Notes under the pieces: generated by a model
The model's input: only the letters and a program-made list of their open reading frames with translations
Told to the model about the DNA's origin: nothing
Databases searched by the model: none
Part shown: piece by piece, positions 50,646-58,801 of the stretch
Position numbering within the stretch: the first letter of the stretch is position 1
Layout of the letters: every line of letters starts with the position of its first letter
NCBI RefSeq assembly: GCF_001886615.1
Contig: NZ_CP018139.1
Location: 3,472,001 to 3,536,000, forward strand
Length of the DNA: 64,000 nt
Origin: Halomonas aestuarii
Lineage (GTDB): Bacteria > Pseudomonadota > Gammaproteobacteria > Pseudomonadales > Halomonadaceae
Direction: 5' to 3'
Made by a program: the position numbers and the translations under genes

Positions 50646-53417
50646 ATGCCCCAGCAAGTTGCCGAAAACGACCGCCCCTGGCATGCCCTGTCGCCCGAGG
50701 AGGCGCTGGCCAGGCGCGAGAGCACCCCGGGCGGGCTCGAGGCGGAGGACGCCCGGGCCCGCCTGGCGCGCCACGGCCCGAACCAGCTGCAGCAGGTTCA
50801 GGGCCGGCCGGCCTGGAAGCGACTGCTCGCTCAGTTCAACAACATCCTGATGGTGATCCTGCTGGTCGCCGCCGCAGCAAGCCTCGGCCTGGGTCATCTG
50901 CTGGACGCCATCGCTATCTTCGGCGTGGTCCTGATCATCGCACTGATCGGTTTCATCCAGGAGGGCAAGGCCGAGCAGGCGCTCGACAGCATCCGCGACA
51001 TGCTGTCACCGCGGGCCCAGGTAGTGCGCGACGGACGGCGCTCCGAGATCCCGGCCGAGCAGCTGGTGCCCGGCGACATCGTGCTGGTGGAGAGCGGCGA
51101 TCGGGTGCCCGCCGACCTGCGCCTGCTCGAGGCGGGGCGGCTGCGCGCCGAAGAGGCGGCGCTGACCGGGGAGTCGATACCCGTGGACAAGGGAGTCGAC
51201 GCCGTGGCCGAGGACACCGACCTCGCCGAGCGTTCCTGCATGGCCTACGCCGGTACCATCGTGGTCCAGGGCAACGCCCGGGGCCTGGTGGTGGAGACCG
51301 GCGAGACCACCGAGATCGGCCGCATCTCCGAGCTGCTGCGCGGGGTCGAGACGCTCAGGACGCCCCTGCTGCGCCAGCTCGACCGCGCCGGTCGGGTCCT
51401 GGCGCTGATCATCATGGTCACGGCGGTGCTCACCGCGGCCTTCGGGATCCTGGTCCACGGCGAGCCCCTCGTCGGGATGTTCATGGCGGCGGTGGGGCTG
51501 GCGGTGGCCGCCATCCCCGAGGGCATGCCGGCCATCGTCACCATCGGCCTGGCCCTGGGGGTGCAGGCCATGGCACGCCAGAACGCCATCATCCGTCGAC
51601 TACCGGCGGTGGAGACCCTGGGCTCGATCTCCACCATCTTCTCCGACAAGACCGGCACCCTGACCCGTAACGAGATGACCGCCCGCGCGGTCTGCCTGCC
51701 CGACGGCGAGATCCGGATCGAGGGCACGGGCTTCACCCCCGAGGGGACGTTCCACGAGGTGCGCGACGGCGAGCCGCTCGACGAGCCCCTTGACCTCGAT
51801 GCTCACCATGCCCTGCGACACTTCCTGAAGGTCGGCGTGCTGTGCAACAACGCCGAACTCGCCCGGGACGAGGGCCGTTGGCACATTCACGGCGACCCCA
51901 CCGAGGGTGCCCTGGTGGTGGCCGCCGCCAAGGCCGGCCTCGCGGCCGGGGAGCTGCGCGGCGACCACGATCGCCAGGACGCCATCCCCTTCGAGTCCGA
52001 GCGCCGGTACATGGCCACCCTCCACGAGATGGACGGCGAGCCGTACCTGCTGGTCAAGGGCGCACCGGACCGGCTGCTGGAGATGTGCCATCGGGTTCGC
52101 ACCGACGCGGGCGAGACCGAGTTAGATCACGGCGAGTGGGAGGCGCGCATCCATGCCCTCTCCGAACGCGGCCTGCGAGTGCTGGCCCTGGCCGAGAAGC
52201 GCGCCGAGGGCATCACCGACCTGGTCGACGAGCATGCCGAGGATGGCCTGGTACTGCTGGGCCTGGTGGGCCTGCTCGACCCGCCCCGGGACGAGGCCAT
52301 CGCGGCGGTGAAGGATTGCCTCGCGGCGGGCATCCGGCCGGTGATGGTGACCGGTGACCATGCCGTCACCGCCCGGGCCATCGCGGTGCAGCTGGGCTTC
52401 GCCCAGACCGGGCGGGCGATCACCGGACGCGAGATCGAGGCCATGTCCGACGCCGAGCTGGAGGACGTCATCCTCGACGTGGACGTCTACGCCCGCGCCG
52501 CCCCGGAGCACAAGCTGCGCCTGGTCACCGCCATGCAGGCGCGGGGCGGCGTCTGTGCCATGACCGGCGACGGGGTCAACGACGGCCCGGCGCTGAAGCG
52601 CGCCGACGTGGGCGTGGCCATGGGCATCCAGGGCACCGAGGCCGCCAAGGAGGCCGCCGAGATGGTGCTGGCCGACGACAACTTCGCTACCATCGTCCGT
52701 GCCATCCGCGAGGGACGAAAGGTCTACGACAACATCCGCAAGACCATCACCTTCCTGCTGCCCACCAACGGCGCCCAGGGCCTCGCCATCATGATCGCCG
52801 TGCTGGCCGGTGGCCTGCTGCCGGTCACCCCGCTGCAGGCGCTGTGGGTCAACATGGTGGTGGCGGTGACCCTCGGCCTGGCACTGGCCTTCGAGGCCGG
52901 CGAGCGGGACCTGATGCGCCGCGCCCCCCGGGACCCCGCCGCCCCGCTGCTCGACCTCTTCCTGCTGTGGCGGGTGGTGTTCGTCTCGGTGCTGCTGCTG
53001 CTCGGAGTGTACGGGATCTTCTCGTGGCTCCTCGACGGCCAGGGAGGCAGCCTCGCGCTGGCACGCTCCGGCGCGGTCAACATGCTGGTCACCGGCTGCG
53101 CGGCCTACCTGATCAACAGCCGCTACCTGCGCCGCAGCAGCCTCTCCCTCACGGGCCTGTTCGGCAGCCGCCCGGTGTGGATCGCCATTGCCCTGGTCGT
53201 CGCCCTGCAGCTCGCCTGGACCTACCTGCCCGTCATGCAGCTGGTGTTCGGCAGCACCGCCCTGGCGCCCGGCCACTGGCTGGCGATCCTGGTCGTCGGC
53301 GTGGCGATCTTCCTGGCGGTGGAGCTGGAGAAGGGAGTGCTGCGCCGCTTCCACGGCGAGCAGGGCGCAACCGAAGACGCCGGTGAGGACCCGCGGGAGC
53401 GCGCCGAGGCACGCTGA
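50646..53417 (+). CDS. Cation-transporting P-type ATPase (type II)
   Basis: The product is 923 residues. Cation ATPase N-domain (WHALSPEEALARRESTPGGL), actuator TGES, phosphorylation motif SDKTGTLTRNEMT, KGAPDRLLEMC in the nucleotide domain and the hinge TGDGVNDGPALKRADVGVAM are all present; the hinge usually reads NDAPAL. The helix 4 motif is AAIPEGMPAIV, close to the PEGLP of Ca2+-type pumps. Ten membrane helices fit. The pump could export Ca2+, Mn2+ or Na+; sequence alone does not settle this. The ATG at 50646 follows CGGAGGTACGGA; the frame is open far upstream by chance. Confidence 0.92.
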   Translation: MPQQVAENDRPWHALSPEEALARRESTPGGLEAEDARARLARHGPNQLQQVQGRPAWKRLLAQFNNILMVILLVAAAASLGLGHLLDAIAIFGVVLIIALIGFIQEGKAEQALDSIRDMLSPRAQVVRDGRRSEIPAEQLVPGDIVLVESGDRVPADLRLLEAGRLRAEEAALTGESIPVDKGVDAVAEDTDLAERSCMAYAGTIVVQGNARGLVVETGETTEIGRISELLRGVETLRTPLLRQLDRAGRVLALIIMVTAVLTAAFGILVHGEPLVGMFMAAVGLAVAAIPEGMPAIVTIGLALGVQAMARQNAIIRRLPAVETLGSISTIFSDKTGTLTRNEMTARAVCLPDGEIRIEGTGFTPEGTFHEVRDGEPLDEPLDLDAHHALRHFLKVGVLCNNAELARDEGRWHIHGDPTEGALVVAAAKAGLAAGELRGDHDRQDAIPFESERRYMATLHEMDGEPYLLVKGAPDRLLEMCHRVRTDAGETELDHGEWEARIHALSERGLRVLALAEKRAEGITDLVDEHAEDGLVLLGLVGLLDPPRDEAIAAVKDCLAAGIRPVMVTGDHAVTARAIAVQLGFAQTGRAITGREIEAMSDAELEDVILDVDVYARAAPEHKLRLVTAMQARGGVCAMTGDGVNDGPALKRADVGVAMGIQGTEAAKEAAEMVLADDNFATIVRAIREGRKVYDNIRKTITFLLPTNGAQGLAIMIAVLAGGLLPVTPLQALWVNMVVAVTLGLALAFEAGERDLMRRAPRDPAAPLLDLFLLWRVVFVSVLLLLGVYGIFSWLLDGQGGSLALARSGAVNMLVTGCAAYLINSRYLRRSSLSLTGLFGSRPVWIAIALVVALQLAWTYLPVMQLVFGSTALAPGHWLAILVVGVAIFLAVELEKGVLRRFHGEQGATEDAGEDPRERAEAR

Positions 53418-53426
53418 GCACGGTAC

Positions 53427-55883
53427 TCAGCCCCGTCGCTTGGTGCGGGCGGTCGCCTCGGCGGAGAGGGGATCCTCCGGCCAGGGGTGCTTGGGATAGC
53501 GGCCGCGCATCTCGCGGCGCACCTCCGGGTAGCCGTTGGCCCAGAAGCTCTCGAGGTCGGCGGTGACCTGCAGCGGGCGCCGCGCCGGCGAGAGCAGGTG
53601 CAGCAGCACCGGCACCCGCCCCTCGGCCACGCGCGGCGACGCCTGCCAGCCGAAACACTCCTGCAGCTTGACCGCCAGCACCGGCAGCTTGCCCGACAGG
53701 CACGGCGTATAGTCCAGCCGAGGGTGCGCGCCGCTGGGGACCGCCAGGCGCGTCGGTGCCAGCTCGTCGAGGCGCGCGCGAAGCGGCCAGTCCAGCGAGT
53801 CCAGCAGGATGCGCGCCAGCGGCAGCTTCTCCACCGCCTCGAGGCGGCTGACGCCGTCGAGGTAGGGCGAAAGCCACTGCTCCAGGTCCTCGAGCAGGGC
53901 CGACGTCGACCAGTCCGGCCACGTCTCGCCCAACTCGCGGCGCAGCAGCGCCACCCGACCGCGCAGCTGCTCGGCCTCGTCGTCGAAGGGCAGCCGTTCT
54001 CGCCGTCGCAGGGCCGCCAGCAGCGCCTCGCGCACCGCCTCCGGCGGCAGTTGGCGAAGCGGCCGGCGCTCGAGCACCACGGCGCCGAGCCCCCTCACCT
54101 GCTCGCCGATCATACGGCCCTGGGCGTCGGACCACTCGAGGCTGGCGCGCCACTCACGGGCCTCCGGGTAGAGCGCCTCCAGGCGCGACGGGGCGAGCGC
54201 CACGGCGCGGAAGATGCGGGCACCGCTCGCCTCGCCGTCGAGCTCGGCGGCCACCAGCAGGGAGGCATGGGCCAGGGGATGGGACTCGGGCAGCGTGGCG
54301 AGGGTCCTGCCCGCCAGGCGGAAGCGGCCGGGCTCGAGGCGCTGCCCGATGCGCTCCGGGTAGGCCAGGGCCAGCAGCTCGCCCAGCGGGGCCAGGCTCC
54401 TCACGTCCAGCCCCCCCTTGTCCAGGCCGCCACCGGCGACCCGGGCCAGGCGCCGTACCTCCTGATGCCACTGGCGATGCTCCCGCGGGGCGGCCAGCCG
54501 CGCGGCCAGGGCCCGCTCCAGGTCCCGCTCCTGATCGAGGTCGCGTCCCTCAAGGGCGGCCACCAGCGCGCAGGCCAGCGGCCGGGCCTCGAGCTCGGCG
54601 GACCGCTCCAGCATCACGGCGAGGCGGGGATGGGTCGGCCAGCGCACGCAGGCGCGGCCCAAGGCGGTGAGATGGAAGGCCGCATCCAGCACGCCGAGCC
54701 GGATCAGTAGTTCCCGCCCGGCCGCCAGGGCCCCGGCGGGCGGCGGCGTCACCCAGGACAGCTCACCCGGGTCGCTGATCCCCCAGCGGGCCAGCTCGAA
54801 GGCGAGCGGCGCCAGGTCCGCCTGGCGGATCTCCGGCTCGCCGTGGGGCACCAGCGGCTGTTCCTCGGCCCACAGGCGGACGCAGCGTCCCGGCCCCTGG
54901 CGGCCGGCACGGCCGCGTCGCTGGTCGGCGCTGGCCCGGTTGACGCGCCGGGTCTCCAGACGGGTCAGCCCGGTGCGGGGCTGGAAGACCGGCACCCGCT
55001 CCTGCCCCGCGTCGATCACCAGTCGTACGCCGTCCACGGTCACGCTCGACTCAGCGATGGCCGTGGCCAGCACCACCCGACGCCTACCCTCGGGGTCCGG
55101 TCGCAGGGCGCGCCGCTGGGCGTCCAGCGGCAGGCGGCCGTGCAGCTCCATGACGGCGAGCCCGGGGGCCCGACCCGCCAGTTCGCGGGCCAGGCGGCGT
55201 ATCTCGGCCACCCCGGGCAGGATGACCAGGGCGTCGCCCGTCGCGTCCTCGTCCAGCGCCTCGAGCACCGCCGCGGCCTGCTGGCGGACAGCGTCCTCGC
55301 GGGGCCGCAGCGGGCGGTGACGGGTCTCGACGGGAAAGTGGCGCCCGGGGCAGTCGATCACCGGCGTGGCCTCGCCCAGCACCCCCAGCAGGGCCTCGAC
55401 GTCCAGGGTGGCCGACATCACCAGCAGGCGCAGGTCGTCGCGCAGGCCCTGCTGGGCATCGAGGGTCAGGGCCAGGCCGAGGTCGGCCTCCAGGCTGCGC
55501 TCGTGGAACTCGTCGAAGATCACCCCGGCCACGCCCTCGAGCATCGGGTCGTCCTGGAGCATGCGGGTCAGCACGCCCTGGGTGACCACCTCGAGACGGG
55601 TCGAGGGCCCCACCCGGCTCTCGCCGCGCATCCGGTAGCCCACCGTCTCGCCCACCGGCTCGCCGAGGGTCTCGGCCATGAAGCCGGCCGCCAGCCGCGC
55701 CGCCACCCGCCGGGGCTCCAGCAGCAGCAGCCGGCCTTCGCGACACCAGGGCGCGTCGAGCAGCGCCAGGGGCACTCGGGTGGTCTTGCCGGCCCCGGGC
55801 TCGGCCACCAGCAAGGCCCGGACATGGGTGTCCAGGGCCTCGCGGATCGCCGGCAGGCGGGCGTCGATGGGGAGCTCGCTCAT
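53427..55883 (-). CDS. hrpB: ATP-dependent RNA helicase HrpB
   Basis: The 818-residue DEAH/DExH helicase has motif I AEPGAGKTTRVPLAL, motif II DEFHER, motif III MSATLD and motif VI DQRRGRAGRQGPG. A helicase-associated domain and the HrpB-specific C-terminus (FWANGYPEVRREMRGRYPKH, then PWPEDP) are present. The ATG at 55883 overlaps the stop of a 46-codon upstream frame. It ends ten bases from the P-type ATPase stop. Its role is unassigned in most bacteria; mRNA processing of specific genes is known for some HrpB proteins. Confidence 0.95.
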   Translation of the reverse strand: MSELPIDARLPAIREALDTHVRALLVAEPGAGKTTRVPLALLDAPWCREGRLLLLEPRRVAARLAAGFMAETLGEPVGETVGYRMRGESRVGPSTRLEVVTQGVLTRMLQDDPMLEGVAGVIFDEFHERSLEADLGLALTLDAQQGLRDDLRLLVMSATLDVEALLGVLGEATPVIDCPGRHFPVETRHRPLRPREDAVRQQAAAVLEALDEDATGDALVILPGVAEIRRLARELAGRAPGLAVMELHGRLPLDAQRRALRPDPEGRRRVVLATAIAESSVTVDGVRLVIDAGQERVPVFQPRTGLTRLETRRVNRASADQRRGRAGRQGPGRCVRLWAEEQPLVPHGEPEIRQADLAPLAFELARWGISDPGELSWVTPPPAGALAAGRELLIRLGVLDAAFHLTALGRACVRWPTHPRLAVMLERSAELEARPLACALVAALEGRDLDQERDLERALAARLAAPREHRQWHQEVRRLARVAGGGLDKGGLDVRSLAPLGELLALAYPERIGQRLEPGRFRLAGRTLATLPESHPLAHASLLVAAELDGEASGARIFRAVALAPSRLEALYPEAREWRASLEWSDAQGRMIGEQVRGLGAVVLERRPLRQLPPEAVREALLAALRRRERLPFDDEAEQLRGRVALLRRELGETWPDWSTSALLEDLEQWLSPYLDGVSRLEAVEKLPLARILLDSLDWPLRARLDELAPTRLAVPSGAHPRLDYTPCLSGKLPVLAVKLQECFGWQASPRVAEGRVPVLLHLLSPARRPLQVTADLESFWANGYPEVRREMRGRYPKHPWPEDPLSAEATARTKRRG

Positions 55884-56020
55884 CGGGGACGGCTCCCCCC
55901 GCACTCCTCGAGGATGCCCCGGCAGAGGAAGGCGGTGAGCGCCTCGACGTCGGCATCGCCGAGCGCGTCCCGGCGAGCCTCGATGGCCAGGACGGCCCGT
56001 GGGGAAAGCTCATCGCGCAT
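55880..56020 (-). CDS. Small protein upstream of and overlapping hrpB
   Basis: The frame encodes 46 residues, MRDELSPRAVLAIEARRDAL to ILEECGGSRPR, with codon usage like the neighbours. GGAGG lies about 11 bases before its ATG, and its stop overlaps the hrpB ATG (ATGA). Translational coupling to hrpB is therefore likely. No family was recognised; it could be a regulatory leader or a small partner protein. Confidence 0.5.
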   Translation of the reverse strand: MRDELSPRAVLAIEARRDALGDADVEALTAFLCRGILEECGGSRPR

Positions 56021-56109
56021 GGTGATACCGGCCTCCTCGGTGGCGTAAAGACTTCATCTTTTCGTATGCAAGAAACACGTTGAGTGTTGCCTATTCACTG
56101 CCTTCTTGA

Positions 56110-56247
56110 CTGGTCTGGACCGGCGTCGCCTTCGACTTCATGAACTTCGTGCTGATCAAGGCCGCGACCGGGCGGATCGGCGAGATCATGCCGACCATGT
56201 GGGCCTGCGCCGCGCTGTCGGTCGTGATACTGATCACCGCGCAGTAA
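56110..56247 (+). pseudogene. C-terminal fragment of a membrane transporter
   Basis: A short open frame after a TGA at 56107 encodes VWTGVAFDFMNFVLIKAATG and ends GEIMPTMWACAALSVVILIT-AQ. It looks like the last helix of a polytopic permease with no start region, ribosome site or partner. The family cannot be fixed. A translated 35-residue product from the internal ATG at 56135 is unlikely. Confidence 0.4.
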
Positions 56248-56304
56248 GCCAACACGGGGGGGCCGGGAAGCGACATCCCGTGCCCCTCGTTACCCCGGGA
56301 GAAA

Positions 56305-56988
56305 TCAGGGGTGGGCGTGCCGCCCGAGAGATTCGGCGGCGTGATCGGGATGGCGAACCCCGCACCCCTTGATGACCACCCGGGTCAGGAAGTCGGTGAT
56401 CTGCTCCAGGTCGTCGTCGCGCAGGGCATCACGCCCGGTGATGCCCAGCACCTGGGCCTCGAAGTCGGCGTAATGCTGGGTGGACGACCAGATCAGGAAG
56501 ATCAGCCAGACCGGGTCGACCGGATCCATCAGGCCCCGGTCGGCCCACTCCCGGAACACCGCCGCACGGCTCTGCACCCAGTCGCGCAGCTCACCGCGCA
56601 GGTACTCCTGCAGGAAGGGTGCCCCGCCGAGAATCTCGCTGGCGAAGAGCCGCGACCCCTCGGGGTGAAGGCGGGACATCTGCATCTTGGAGCGGATGAA
56701 GGCGGAGAGCACCTCGGCCGGGTCGTCCTCCGCGGAGATGTCGTCGAGCATCGCGTTCCAGCGTTCCATCATGCGCTCGAGCAGGCGGACATAGAGCTTG
56801 CGCTTGCTGCCCATGTAATAAAGGACGTTGGACTTCGGCAGGCCAGCCTGCTCGGCGATTTCCTGGAGACTGGTCCCGCGATAGCCATGCCGAGCGAAGA
56901 CGCGTTCCGCCGCCGCCAGGATCGCCTGCTCGTTGCGCCGTCGAATGGCGCCACCTTCCTGCTCGCTTGGGTGTTCTGGCTTGGCCAT
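56305..56988 (-). CDS. TetR/AcrR family regulator, RutR-like
   Basis: The 227-residue protein has a TetR helix-turn-helix (ILAAAERVFARHGYRGTSLQ, EIAEQAGLPKSNVLYYMGSK) and a RutR-type C-terminal domain (FIRSKMQMSRLHPEGSRLFA, IFLIWSSTQHYADFEAQV). RutR senses uracil or thymine and controls pyrimidine and purine breakdown. The gene diverges from xdhA, and a RutR-like palindrome lies in the shared gap at 57239. Control of purine oxidation is therefore likely; the effector may be a purine here. Confidence 0.9.
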   Translation of the reverse strand: MAKPEHPSEQEGGAIRRRNEQAILAAAERVFARHGYRGTSLQEIAEQAGLPKSNVLYYMGSKRKLYVRLLERMMERWNAMLDDISAEDDPAEVLSAFIRSKMQMSRLHPEGSRLFASEILGGAPFLQEYLRGELRDWVQSRAAVFREWADRGLMDPVDPVWLIFLIWSSTQHYADFEAQVLGITGRDALRDDDLEQITDFLTRVVIKGCGVRHPDHAAESLGRHAHP

Positions 56989-57113
56989 GGGCCCTCACTG
57001 CTCAAGATACGCACGCGTCGGCCACGAGCTTGCCTGATAGCCGAGCCACAAGGCAATTCGGCATTGGATCATCGCGATACCGGCAACGGAAGAAACACCG
57101 GAGGCAAGTCGAA

Positions 57114-57189
57114 GAGGAGGTCCTACGCCAGGGAGGGCGTCGGTAGCGCTCAGGGACGAGTTCACAGCGCCTCCTCAATGGTCCGGCAC
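57114..57189 (+). ncRNA. Candidate purine-sensing riboswitch in the xdhA leader (copy A)
   Basis: An RNA element is shared with 62154-62229. Stem P1 is GAGGAGG (57114-57120) with CCTCCTC (57170-57176). Hairpin P2 is ACGCC with GGCGT around AGGGAG (57125-57140). A short hairpin P3 is CTC/GAG (57149-57160). Conserved single-stranded parts are GTAGCGC and TTCACAGCGC, and AATGGTCCGGCAC follows P1. All three stems differ in copy B but still pair. Location before xanthine dehydrogenase suggests a purine ligand, as in the xanthine (NMT1) class, but the class is inferred. Confidence 0.6.
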
Positions 57190-57228
57190 CCCGGGACTTG
57201 TCTTCGGAGAGAAAAAAAGCGTCATGAC

Positions 57229-57257
57229 TTGTAAAAGCTGACCACCAGGTCAAGAAT
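57229..57257 (+). promoter_or_regulatory. RutR-like operator within a candidate promoter for xdhA
   Basis: TGACCA, a CC spacer and AGGTCA (57239-57252) make a palindrome close to the RutR consensus half-site TGACCA. It lies between TTGTAA (57229) and AAGAAT (57252), which have 17-base spacing like -35 and -10 boxes. Repression by the divergent RutR-like protein is likely. If this promoter is used, the RNA element at 57114 would lie upstream of it, so a second promoter further left must exist for that RNA. Confidence 0.5.
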
Positions 57258-57307
57258 TGAGACATCCCCTGAGACTTCGGCCAACACAACCATAAACGGA
57301 GCCGACC

Positions 57308-58801
57308 ATGATCGACTTCTACCTCAACGGCAGGCGTCAGCGATGCACCGATGTGAGCGCCGACACCAGTGCCCTCGAGCTGCTGCGCGAGACGCTGGGC
57401 CAGACCGGCACCAAGGAAGGCTGTGCCTCCGGCGACTGCGGGGCCTGCACCGTGGCCATCGGCGAGCCGGATGCCGCCGGTGAGCTCGTCTATCACAACG
57501 CCAACGCCTGCATCACGCCCGCCCACCAGCTCGAGGGCTGCCATCTGGTGACCGTCGAGGGCCTGGCCCGGGGCGAGCGACTGCATCCCGCCCAGGCGGC
57601 CATGGTCGACTGCCACGGCAGCCAGTGCGGCTTCTGCACGCCGGGCATCGTGATGTCGCTGTTCACCCTCTACGAGCACCAGCGCCGCCACCCCGCCCCT
57701 CTGACCCAGGCGCGCCTGGAGGACGCCCTGGGCGGCAACCTGTGCCGCTGCACGGGCTACCGGCCAATCCGTGACGCCGCGCTCGGCATGGGCGACTATC
57801 CGGCGGCCGACCCCGAGTGGGCCGAGGATGCCACGCTCGCCGGCCACGTCGCCGAACTGCGCAGCGCCGACGACGCGCCGGAGGCAGCGGGTCACTACCG
57901 CGTACCCCGGGACCTGGCCGAGCTGCGCGCCCTGAAGGCCAATCATCCCGGCGCCCGACTGGTGGCCGGCGCCACCGATCTGTGGCTCGAGACCACCCAG
58001 CAGCTCAAGGCGCTCGATGATCTCATCGACGTGCGCCGGGTCGCCGAGCTGAACGCCGTCGAGGAGACCTCCGAGGGCTGGTGGATCGGCGCCGCCGTGA
58101 CGCTCGCCCGGCTGACCCCGCTGCTGGCCGAGCCCTACCCGGCCTTCGAGCACCTGATGCACCGCTTCGCCTCCTCGCAGATCCGCAACCGCGCAACCCT
58201 GGGCGGCAACATCGCCAACGCCTCGCCGATCGGCGACACCCCACCGGTGCTGCTGGCCCTCGACGCCCGGCTGCGCCTGGACGGCCCGCGGGGTGAGCGG
58301 GAACTGCCCCTGGCGGACGTCTTCCTCGACTACCGACACACGGCGCTGGCCGAGGACGAGTTCATCGCCGCGATCTTCCTGCCCAGGCCCATCCATGGTC
58401 AGCACCTCAAGGTATGGAAGCTCTCCAAGCGGCGGGAAGACGACATCTCGGCGGTGCTGGCTGCCTTCGCCTGGCGCCTCGAGGACGGCGTGATGCGCGA
58501 CGTCCACCTGGCCTTCGGCGGCATGGCGGCGATCCCCCGCCGGGCACCGGCCGCCGAGGCCGCCCTGGAGGGGCGCGCCCCCGACGTCGAGGCCTTCGCC
58601 GCCGCCCGAGCGGCCCTGGCCAAGGAACTGACCCCGATGTCTGATGTGCGCGGCAGCGCCGAGTACCGGCGCCTTGCCGCCGGCAACCTGCTGGATCGGC
58701 TGCGCCTGATGATCGCCACCGAACGCGGCCCGGCCGAGGGCGGCCCGGCTGACCACCACGATCCTGCGACCAAGGTGACCCTCGATGCGTACGCTCACTG
58801 A
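57308..58801 (+). CDS. xdhA: Xanthine dehydrogenase small subunit
   Basis: This 497-residue subunit carries the two [2Fe-2S] clusters (CASGDCGACTVAIG; CGFCTPGIVMSLF with GNLCRCTGYRP) and the FAD domain (GATDLWLETTQQL; FASSQIRNRATLGGNIANAS). It passes electrons from the molybdenum subunit to NAD. The stop overlaps the start of xdhB by 17 bases. GGAG lies seven bases before the ATG. The enzyme oxidises hypoxanthine to xanthine and xanthine to uric acid. Confidence 0.96.
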   Translation: MIDFYLNGRRQRCTDVSADTSALELLRETLGQTGTKEGCASGDCGACTVAIGEPDAAGELVYHNANACITPAHQLEGCHLVTVEGLARGERLHPAQAAMVDCHGSQCGFCTPGIVMSLFTLYEHQRRHPAPLTQARLEDALGGNLCRCTGYRPIRDAALGMGDYPAADPEWAEDATLAGHVAELRSADDAPEAAGHYRVPRDLAELRALKANHPGARLVAGATDLWLETTQQLKALDDLIDVRRVAELNAVEETSEGWWIGAAVTLARLTPLLAEPYPAFEHLMHRFASSQIRNRATLGGNIANASPIGDTPPVLLALDARLRLDGPRGERELPLADVFLDYRHTALAEDEFIAAIFLPRPIHGQHLKVWKLSKRREDDISAVLAAFAWRLEDGVMRDVHLAFGGMAAIPRRAPAAEAALEGRAPDVEAFAAARAALAKELTPMSDVRGSAEYRRLAAGNLLDRLRLMIATERGPAEGGPADHHDPATKVTLDAYAH

